From Bathynomus jamesi (Eukaryota; Arthropoda; Malacostraca; Isopoda; Cirolanidae), in NCBI GenBank assembly GCA_023014485.1, contig JAJOZX010007472.1, forward strand, positions 62,001 through 126,000: a stretch of DNA of 64,000 bases. Reading direction: 5' to 3'. Each line of letters opens with the position of its first letter. Positions within the stretch are counted from its first letter, which is position 1. Made by a program: the position numbers and the translations under genes. Of this stretch, positions 55,912 through 64,000 are shown one piece after another. The notes below the pieces were generated by a model. It did not search any database. It was not told the origin of the DNA and saw only the letters and a program-made list of their open reading frames with translations.

Positions 55912-56155
55912 TACGAATCCATTGGCCCCGGGATCGAAACCAGGCGGCGTGCAGCCACACAATAAAGAAATTGCTTGATAGATAAATGGGTAGCCTCGGT
56001 ACCTTAGGTATCCTTGTGGTTAAAATGCTGGGCTGCTGGTGGGGCGTGGTTCGGATTCCACGTTAAACTGTATGTCTGAGGTGGAGTGACAAGCTTGACC
56101 TTCGTCAGAATGAACAATTCGGGGGGAAGCAAAACCAAAGTTAACCAAAGTTAGA
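55912..56155 (+). mobile_element. Composite SINE with two tRNA-like heads, copy 2
   Basis: Starts inside the first head of copy 1 (ATCCATTGGCCCCGGGATCG). It keeps a diverged second head, CCTTGTGGTTAAAATGCTGG and GGTTCGGATTCC at about 56013-56060, and the same tail ending GAACAATTCGGGGGGAAGC. It is 5'-truncated relative to copy 1. Confidence 0.75.
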
Positions 56156-56229
56156 TATGAAAATGAAAATGAAAAAGGTTTATTGGCAGACTGTAGTCCA
56201 TATGACAAATATTATTAATACAATGACAG

Positions 56230-56263
<34 letters not shown>

Positions 56264-56267
<4 letters not shown>

Positions 56268-57000
56268 AAACACAGACCATGCATGGAACAAGGAATTCTT
56301 CTGGGAAAATTAAATCCACTATAGTCCGAATAAGTAATGGTAAATGACAAATACCATAGTTTTTCTTTTTCATGATGCTAGCCCGACGTGGGCAACGGGT
56401 CTCTCGCAAAGAGGTCCCATAAATATAGCTTCCCTCACCAACTATCTGCAAAGCAGACAGGATCCAGCTTTGGGACATGGATCTAGGGTTTAAAGCAAGC
56501 CTAGTCCCACTACATTCAGAACCTCTATATAAGTAAAAGACTCGTTGCATTCACGTCGGATTGAATAAATCAAAGAAAAAGGGGTAACTATTGTATTTTT
56601 AGCCAAAAAAAACAAAACTTAAACCTCAACCGGGACATTGAGCGTCCACTTTTCAAGGCACGTAACACGTCCGTTTAATATACACAAACTCAGAATGGTC
56701 CCCTGAGAAACTTATATGTTAAACACAGACCATGCATGGAACAAGGAACTCTTCTGGGAAAATTAAATCCACTATAGTCCGAATAAGTAATGGTAAATGA
56801 CAAATACCATAGTTTTTCTTTTTTTTTTGCGAGAGACCCGTTGCCCACGTCGGGCTAGCATCATGAAAAAGAAAAACTATGGTATTTGTCATTTACCATT
56901 ACTTATTCGGACTATAGTGGATTTAATTTTCCCAGAAGAGTTCCTTGTTCCATGCATGGTCTGTGTTTAACATATAAGTTTCTCAGGGGACCATTCTGAG
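56264..57000. repeat. Large fold-back of the CCATGCATGGAAC repeat family
   Basis: Two + strand copies start TGTTAAACACAGACCATGCA at about 56264 and 56718. One - strand copy follows at about 56828-56972. The last two form a nearly perfect palindrome with arms of more than 120 bases. A diverged single copy is at 6178. Coding potential was not seen. Confidence 0.85.
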
Positions 57001-57002
57001 TT

Positions 57003-57006
<4 letters not shown>

Positions 57007-57061
<55 letters not shown>
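57007..57061. repeat. (TA)n microsatellite
   Basis: Pure TA array between the fold-back repeat and the next MITE. Confidence 0.95.
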
Positions 57062-57062
<1 letters not shown>

Positions 57063-57063
<1 letters not shown>

Positions 57064-57839
57064 CGGGTGTGCCATAAAAAGGGTACCTTTTAAAAAGGCT
57101 ATAAAATCAACATTTGTCATTTAATTTTAATAAAACTTCTACACAATAAAACATATGTATTTGTCTATATGCAAACAAGTTTTCAGACTAAAATCTCAAA
57201 TAATTCAAATTCTATCAACATTTAACGAAAGTGTATGATTTTTCTACTTAACATGCAAAAATTATTAAACCTTTTTAATATTTTTTTTATAAAAATAATT
57301 TTTAACGTAAAATTTACCTGAAATTATTAAAAAAAATGTTCGAAATGCTTTCCTTCCATTTCAATAACTTTTTTTTTATTCTTGGTCAGAATATGGAAGA
57401 ACTTAGCAGAGAGTCTACAGGACTAGTATAAAAGATGTCGCTCATTTACGCGAGATCATCATTCAAAAATGGGAAGAGCTTCCACAGGAACAAGTAAATC
57501 GAGCCATAGATGAATCCCGGCCAAGAATAAAAAAAAGTTATTGAAATGGAAGGAAGCATTTCGAACAATTTTTTAATAATTTCAGGTAAATTTAACGTGA
57601 AAAATTATTTTTGTAAAAAAATATTAAAAAGGTTTAATAATTTTTGCATGTTAAGTAGAAAAATCATACTCTTTCGTTAAATGTTGATAGAATTTTAATT
57701 ATTTGATATTTTAGTCTGAAAACTTGTTTGCCTATAGATAAATACATATGTTTTATTGTGTAGCAGTTTTATTAAAATTTGACAAATGTTGATTTTATAG
57801 CCTTTTTAAAATGTACCCTTTTTCATGGCGCACCCGTTG
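57063..57839 (+). mobile_element. Tc1/mariner deletion derivative with long inverted repeats
   Basis: The arms of about 300 bases start ACGGGTGTGCCATAAAAAGG (left) and end TTTTCATGGCGCACCCGT (right). The centre (about 57390-57545) keeps the end of a Tc1-type transposase on the + strand, EIIIQKWEELPQEQVNRAID then ESRPRIKKVIEMEG. TA-rich flanks. Confidence 0.82.
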
Positions 57840-57869
57840 TATATAACTGTAGACACTGATCGACCTCTA

Positions 57870-57950
57870 ATCGTCGATATATATATATTATATATAATAT
57901 ATTATATATATATATTATATTTATTTATTTATTTATTTATTATATACACA
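57870..57950. repeat. (TA)n and (TTTA)n microsatellites
   Basis: TA array followed by a TTTA/ATTT tetranucleotide run. Open frames across it are artefacts. Confidence 0.9.
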
Positions 57951-58039
57951 CCTGGCACCCTGGTTGGACTTCCGCGAGTAACCTCACTGCACGGAGGTCA
58001 GGCTCGTAGCTCTAACTAGAATTGTCTTCGTGAAAGCAT

Positions 58040-58700
58040 TTCTTTCTTGAGCTTTTAATCTCATCCAGCTCATCTGGAATTATCCTAACTTTTGAGTGAG
58101 ATGGTTATTCTTCTTTTGAAGACTTACACAGTGGCACCATTTGTGTTCCAAACTTCTTTAAGCAACTGGTTAAATAGTCTTGGCCCACTGACGACACAAC
58201 TATTTTCCTTCAGTAGTTAGGGTATACTCTATTTGGCCTTTAGTTACAAACACTAGCATTACATTTTCTGGCGTTCCTATTTTCCAAAGTTTTAATTCAA
58301 TTGATTCAAGATTCAATCTAAGGTTACTTTCGCTATTTTCTATGTTTAAATTATGGTGTATCACTTTCCAGTAAATAATAAATGTAATTTTCGTAATCTT
58401 TTCCAGTAATTTAGTTCTTTGTAGCCATTGATCATCACTTCTTTGAATGCCTTCTTCTTTTTATCGGGGTGTTAAGACTGAGCCACATTCCAATTTGGGT
58501 ATGATTAGTGATTTCAGCGAGGAAATAATTACATTTTTCTTTTCTTTTAAAGGTTATCAATATCTGTCCTGTTAATCTGTGTTTTGGTTATTGCTATCTT
58601 ATCTTGTATGAAATTTAGCGTCGGTTAATATAATTCCTAAATATTTTGCTTTAGAGTTTATCTGAATTTCCTCTCTAGAGATTCCATATCACACTCGTTT
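58040..58700 (-). pseudogene. Possible decayed LINE fragment
   Basis: Translation of the - strand gives scattered text such as LIIPKLECGSVLTPR, which resembles the RT thumb region of RTE/Jockey-like LINEs. The rest is heavily interrupted. Tentative. Confidence 0.3.
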
Positions 58701-58792
58701 CTGATTTTCCGAAATTTTTATCAACAAAGGATGTTAGTGACCTACTGTCGGTTACTTCGTTATCTATACCGGTTAGCATTATATAGATATGA

Positions 58793-59211
58793 AATAACTT
58801 CTCCACACCAGGATTTGAACCCGGGACCACCTGAGCAGGAATAAAAGTTAGCATATTTATATTTAAACAACCTAGGAAACGCATAACGCTTTCGGTTTAG
58901 AGAACTTTTACTGGTAACCCTCCCGCACTCGAGGTAATGATAACATTTTGATTCATATCTATTTGGTATTACATTGGGGTCCTATAAATGGAATAACACG
59001 CATGAGCACGCATGCTGCCATTACACTGAGTGCGGGAGGGTTAGCAGGTAAAATGACTCTGGAAACGAAGGCGTCATGGGTTTCCTCAGTTGTTTAAGTA
59101 TACGACAGATTAACTTTTATCGCGTCATAGTGTGGTGGTAGCACTCGCGAACCTGCTCAGGGGGTCCCGGGTTCGAATTCTGGTAGTGGAATTTTTGTTT
59201 CGTACAAAACA

Positions 59212-59215
<4 letters not shown>
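58793..59215. repeat. Fold-back repeat with a tRNA-like sequence in each arm
   Basis: The left arm carries on the - strand CCTGCTCAGGTGGTCCCGGG with TTCAAATCCTGGTG. The right arm carries on the + strand CCTGCTCAGGGGGTCCCGGG with TTCGAATTCTGGTA. Between them GAGTGCGGGAGGGTTA also appears inverted. The arms are imperfect and about 180 bases each. Confidence 0.7.

Positions 59216-59217
<2 letters not shown>

Positions 59218-59274
<57 letters not shown>
59218..59274. repeat. (TA)n microsatellite
   Basis: Pure TA array next to a MITE end. Confidence 0.95.
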
Positions 59275-59276
<2 letters not shown>

Positions 59277-59278
<2 letters not shown>

Positions 59279-59640
59279 GGACGTGTCTAAGGGGGGGCGC
59301 TCGCCCCCCTATAAATTCAATAAAATTAATTTGACAATTGAATTGTCAATTCAATACTAATTAAAGTAAGTTTTTATTGTTTTTCAAATGTTTAAATAAA
59401 AAAAAGTTTGTCAGAAAATGAGTGTAAATCTCATCTTTCAGTTACTTAGTTATATGTTCCAGATGTCACCAGAACGCGTTTCTGAGTAGGTCTACTGCAT
59501 TTCCAAAATTTTCTCCAGCCCGGGAGGGGGACACCCTCTTCTGCATCCTTCTCCGTTCGACGGCTTTGTCGTCTCGTCAAAGACTATACTCTTGGGTTGA
59601 GCCCCTCCCCCTTTCCTTAATTTCTGTACTGTACACGCCC

Positions 59641-59643
<3 letters not shown>
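59277..59643. mobile_element. MITE with CAGGGACGTGTC ends
   Basis: CAGGGACGTGTCTAAGGGGG at 59277 and TACACGCCCCTG ending at 59643 are imperfect inverted ends in TA repeats. The GC-rich tips and AT-rich middle fit a hAT-type MITE. No coding potential. Confidence 0.65.
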
Positions 59644-59678
<35 letters not shown>

Positions 59679-59757
59679 ATCTTTTTCCTTTATAGCACCC
59701 CCATTGTTCTTTTAGGTTAATTGAATGCCCGGTTAGGTCAACTGTACGCCCTTGACG

Positions 59758-59824
59758 ATTGGTTAAGTCGTGATATCTTCGTTAGTTTTAACGAAAATAT
59801 CACGACTTAACCTACCCAATTGTC
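59758..59824. repeat. Perfect-looking hairpin
   Basis: GATTGGTTAAGTCGTGATAT then CTTCGTTAGTTTTAACGAAA folds back on ATATCACGACTTAACC. A diverged arm also occurs at 54066-54110. Probably part of a MITE. Confidence 0.7.
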
Positions 59825-59874
59825 AAGAAGAAATTGAGGGTGCTATGAGGGAAAAGATGTGTGTATATATATAT

Positions 59875-60667
59875 CAGTGATGTAGGTCTCGAGATCGGTC
59901 TCGGTCTCGAGACCGATCTCGAGACCCAATTTGCAGATCTCGGTCTCGATCTCGGTCTCGACAGACGCGGTCTCGGTTTTTCTCCCCGCGACCTTTCGAG
60001 ACCTCTCGAGACCGTAATGAAAAATACATGTTATTGGTATACTCATGATGGTGGCTTGGTTGAACAGACACAATTCAGAATGTTTATGAAAGTTTGTAAA
60101 AGTAAGGGACTCTAGGTATTCACTAATCAGTCACCCTGTTTTGAGTTGCCACGTTTGTCTTGGGGGGGGTCTGGATTTTTTTTAGGTTAGCGCTACAAAA
60201 GAATTTGCCCCCCCGTCTCCGTCAGATTAATTTTATTGAAAATGGAAACACTAAATAGAGAATTATATATATTATAAGGCCACTTAGTGTTGCCAAACTG
60301 CGTGTCAACCTCTGTGGCGTGATATAAAAACGACTATCCTCCCATCCAATATGTATTTGAAAAAATAAAATGCTTCACACAAAAATAATGCAAGAAATAC
60401 AGCATAAAGAAAACAGTACCGATAAATTCAATAAAGCATAGAATAACTTAACATAGTCTAATTTCCATAGTAGTGTAAAACAAATTGAAAGGGCATGAGC
60501 TTGGTCTCGATCTCGATCTCGGTCTCGAATTTTAAGGGTCTCGATCTCGGAAGGTAGATCTCGATCTCGAACCTTTGATCTCGGTCTCGATCTTGGTCTC
60601 ACAGGATCAGGTCTCGGTCTCGGTCTCAGTCTCAGTCTCGGACTTGGTGGTCTCGACTACATCACTG
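59875..60667. mobile_element. hAT-type MITE with dense GAGACC subterminal repeats
   Basis: The ends CAGTGATGTAGGTCTCGAG (59875) and GGTCTCGACTACATCACTG (ending 60667) are inverted. About 130 bases inside the left end and 180 inside the right are built of TCTCGG/TCTCGA hexamers on one or the other strand. TA arrays flank it. Arg/Asp and Val/Ser-rich frames over it are repeat artefacts. Confidence 0.85.
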
Positions 60668-60678
60668 ATATATATATA

Positions 60679-60755
<77 letters not shown>

Positions 60756-60925
60756 GATTTTTTTTTTAACATCTGACACTTTAAAAGTTTGTTTTTTTTA
60801 ACTGAAATAAAAGCATGAATTTTTTACAATACCTTCTCTACATATGAGGAATTAGTCCCCTAGTGCGAAACATGCGCTGGGGGGAAGAATATATATATAT
60901 ATATAATATATATTATATATATATA

Positions 60926-60977
<52 letters not shown>

Positions 60978-61000
60978 GTATATAATTTCATTACTAGGAT
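60668..61000. repeat. Long (TA)n arrays with a small inverted unit between
   Basis: TA runs at 60669-60750 and 60891-60972. A T-rich unit with CCCCTAGTGCGAAACATGCG lies between them. Confidence 0.85.
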
Positions 61001-63240
61001 CACAAACAACTCTAATTTGTTATTATGCAATGTCCTGTCCTGTCTTCAGATAATGTGTACCTTTCACCTATATGGCAGTTTTGATTCAGACAACTGCCAA
61101 TACCGTGTATGCTTGATTAAAACGACTACCAGATAGGATTGACAACTTTTCAATACAATAAAACAAAAAAAAAATTTAGGTTTGATCGCGGAGTCGACCT
61201 GACCAGTAGTAATTAAACAGTGCGATTTGATCATCTGCAAACTACGCTTATCTGCAGTTTGGTTCCTGAATATTCTCCTTCCTAAATAATGTGTGAAATC
61301 GAATTAAAATTAAAATTTTCCAGTTTTATTTTTTCATATAAATTGAGAGCCGGAAAAATGACTTCCGGTTTAACCTCGAAAGTAAAACCAGAGAGTTGGT
61401 AATCCTATCACCAGAAGTATTCAATAAAATCACTCATTTATATGTGATACAAGTTAGCAATGATACATTTATAAAGCACGCACAGTATTGGCGCTGTTAA
61501 GAATCATTAAATGTTAAACTTTAGTTAACCTTTTAAATTTTTGGTTTCCTTGATTTGACGACTGTTAGGCCATACTGTTATAAATTTTTTAGCAATCCAG
61601 GCAGTTTACTTCAAAAATCGTCTTATCTCCTACATGAGTGGTAGAGTAATTGTTTACGATAATATATGTTGTTTAATTATTTATTCTGAATTTATATTTC
61701 ATTAGCCGACAGTTACATTACATACATTTGGAAAACATAAAGCCAATCGAGCTTTATCGAGATATTCTAAATCAGTTAAGCGATCTGAAGTTATATTTTA
61801 TAATTACAAGTTAAAACACTGAAAATCCCTATTGCTTTAATTAATTTTAGGAACCCTGTTTGTTTTTGTAATTTGGTGTTGTCGCTTCTCTGTAATATCT
61901 GTGCGACGGAGTGAAATGAAGTAAAATTGAACATTCATTTAGACCCAGAGTTTATGCCGAGTAATTGCACACTAAAGAATCTGGTAACAATTTAAGATTC
62001 AACGACAATTAATTTTTTTTAGCATTAAAAAAAAAATTACTAACCTAACCTAAACTGACCTAACGGACAAACCTAATTTAATATTGTAAAACTTACTAAG
62101 GTAAAATCATGTTGTTTGAATCTGATATTTAAGCGAGGAATCGACTGTGTTGATATGGCAAATTTCGTGCGAGTTAGATTAGGTTTGGCCCAGTTAGGTT
62201 ACATTACATTGAATTTAGTTAAGTTATAGTAAGAGTGTCGATAGAATATCCGTGGATGAAATGTATATAGATTTTAATAATAAATATGACTAAGGAATTA
62301 AGTTGGGCTGCCTCAAAAAAGTTGTTTGCAGGTTCATGTCTAAAAATGTGTTACAGAGAGCTAAAAACTAGAAGTGAATAGAAACATTGTATTTATTTTA
62401 GTCGAGAATTTCTGTTTTCAGTTATAGTAACGTAATGTTGCGAGACGTTTAAAAGTTGTTAAGTTATGATCTGTAGGCAATCTCATATCATGCCTACATA
62501 ATTTTTTTTATAGTTACGACTAAGCTAAGCTTGGTCTGACATTTGGTTCACTTGTGTTTTTTGTTATAAAGAGGTGGATCAAGCTTATCTTGTTTTTGAA
62601 TTTACGCAGCAAGCTCAGGTAGCTTACTATGGAGCCCTAGGCAAAGTGGTCCTAGCTTAACTAGGCTCAGTTGGAAGTTTTGGAGCATAAACGATAATTG
62701 TACTTTTATAAAAAAATGTCATCAAATTCCAAAGTGAGTTTCATAATTCAACGTTTTTATTAGGTCTAAATTAAACTAGGACCTAGGCTTAATTATTGTA
62801 GCCTCCTGCCTACCCAAGATTAGCCTAGTAGGTTACTAAACCCTTAACCTGATATGAAAAATGTCCTTTCATTGTAGCTATGGGACGAAACTACATTTTT
62901 GAATAAATTAATTGGTTTTGGCTCTTTCATAATTATTATTATTTGGCCAAACTTGGCCTTTTTATTGTTGAAATGTTCCTTGACTGCAGTAGAAAATTTG
63001 GCTGGAGTTTCAAGATCTCTGAATTTGCTATGCTAATACTAGAAATTTGTCAGTGAAAATGGTGCTATTTAAGCAAGCTAGAATCATGGTTAGTTTTTCA
63101 TAATTTGGAAGAAAGCACTGAGGTTCTACCTAATACTAAATGTAAAATAAGGCTCCTTCAATTCTGGATGCCAAACCTAACAATTACACAGTACATACCA
63201 GTATGAGATGTTTGTCAGAAGTGACATAAATTCAAAAGAA
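61001..63240. other. Unique AT-rich sequence, nothing recognised
   Basis: Lower repeat density than the rest of the window. CCTAACCTAAACTGACCTAA-like telomere-unit text occurs at about 62042. An ATG with a good donor (TCCAAA then GTGAGT) lies at 62716-62739, but it could not be joined in frame to the exon candidate at 63246. Confidence 0.5.
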
Positions 63241-63245
63241 ACAAT

Positions 63246-63430
63246 GAAGTGACTAAATCTTTAGAATATAGGAAAAAATTATACAACCAATTGAGGAAGT
63301 TCTGGCTCTCTGGATTACAAGTCAGATTGAGTCCAATAGCCTATTTCAAAGAGTGGAGATATTCTGTTATCAAGCCTGGAATCCTTGTCATCTTTGCTCC
63401 TTCTATCATGAACTTAATATTCTGGTATGT
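63246..63430 (+). CDS. Candidate exon, unassigned short membrane-type segment
   Basis: An open frame of about 85 codons contains a consensus donor (CTG then GTATGT) at 63426-63431, suggesting that coding ends there. The text before it is Lys/Arg-rich (YRKKLYNQLRKFWLSGLQVR). A hydrophobic stretch follows (VIKPGILVIFAPSIMNLIFW) that could span a membrane. No family was recognised and the acceptor is uncertain. Codon use is not distinctive. Treat as a hypothesis only. Confidence 0.25.
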
Positions 63431-63499
63431 AGTACATATACAGATACTGTTTATTCCAATTGTACCAAGTAACAATATTTTAGGGTTTCAGTTCAGTAA

Positions 63500-64000
63500 A
63501 CTTTGAAAATCCTTTTTTAGTTTTAGTATTATATTCCTAGAATTTTCTATGAGCCTCTCCAAGATTTGATAGTCAATTTTTTTTAAAGTTTTTATTAACT
63601 ATTTAGAAGTATTGGGGAACAATTGGTTTGGCAAAATTCCAGGCTATTATGCAGGGTAATTATATAGAAAATGGCGCAACCTGAAGTATGATGTAAAAAA
63701 CATTTTATTAGGTCAATTTCGATGTGCTGAAGCCAAATCTGTTAACCATTTGGTGTGCAAATGCTTCAAATTAGAGTAAATGTTATTTATATTTTACTCT
63801 TATTTTGAAGCATTTGCCTAAAAAATGGCTAACAAGCACATGAAAACTAACCTAACCTAACCTAAGAGTAAAATAATCAAATCAACTTACCTTTAACTTA
63901 AATATTGGGAGGATACAACTTTGCCGTAGCTTTGAGGAAAAAATGGTCTCTGATCACTAGGGACGTTATGTAAAAATAGACTTCATTTGGTAATTATGCA
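63500..64000. other. Unique AT-rich sequence with CCTAA triplet
   Basis: AACCTAACCTAACCTAAGAG at 63848-63867 holds three CCTAA units. Nothing else was recognised up to the window end. Confidence 0.5.

Noticed and set aside
59843..60115. Arg/Asp- and Leu/Glu-rich open frames
   Set aside because: They are read-through of the TCTCGG hexamer repeats of a MITE.
62716..62739. First coding exon (MSSNSK then GTGAGT)
   Set aside because: No acceptor near 63246 joins in phase; the ATG alone is not enough.
1..64000. CRISPR arrays, operons, ribosome binding sites
   Set aside because: The window is eukaryotic; regularly spaced repeats seen here are microsatellites or transposon parts.

Overview
The window is eukaryotic, AT-rich and dominated by mobile elements. 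It looks like an arthropod genome, and a crustacean or chelicerate would fit. The reasons are the spliced interferon-related developmental regulator (IFRD) gene, the very dense (TA)n microsatellites, the short TTAGG/CCTAA blocks (the arthropod telomere unit), and the mix of mariner, Tc1, hAT, Helitron, Penelope-like and CR1/I-type elements. I cannot name the species from sequence alone.

One host gene is well supported. An IFRD (Tis7/PC4) homologue lies on the + strand from a tentative exon at 6792 to a stop at 44283. Nine exons join in frame at GT-AG junctions to about 419 residues. Intron 3 of this model (9457-34692) is about 25 kb and is a nest of transposons. The other introns carry smaller elements.

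Layout. 1-6060: GC-rich non-LTR retrotransposon of I/Jockey type (zinc-knuckle ORF1, endonuclease, RT, RNase H), frameshifted. 6792-9456: first IFRD exons plus a TA-flanked MITE. 9657-14812: Helitron on the - strand. 14832-15480: inverted and tandem units carrying tRNA-like sequences. 15589-16318: deleted mariner. 16396-17752: Penelope-like remnant with a hammerhead ribozyme core in each inverted end. 17810-18215: deleted mariner. 18681-22617: Tc1-like element split by a 3-kb element with a perfect 8-bp target duplication. 22700-28480: CR1-type LINE on the - strand, split by a 2.9-kb element with GGGTCATTCCATGTCA ends and an ATAT duplication. 28714-34143: a larger relative of that element inside a 5S rRNA-like sequence, itself containing a mariner. 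34440-35342: tRNA-derived SINE, IFRD exon 4 and a hAT MITE. 36125-44283: remaining IFRD exons, a second Tc1 copy and a CACTG-ended element. 44890-51951: decayed LINEs, a nearly intact DD41D mariner, a hAT remnant and MITEs. 52427-60667: MITEs, SINEs with tRNA-like heads, fold-back repeats and TA arrays. 60760-64000: mostly unique AT-rich DNA with one unassigned candidate exon.

The points most worth a second look are the paired hammerhead cores, the two GGGTCATTCC elements that share a protein and make 4-bp target duplications, the CACTG element with TAA duplications, and the SINE-like units in which a 5S head and tRNA heads appear to share a tail.
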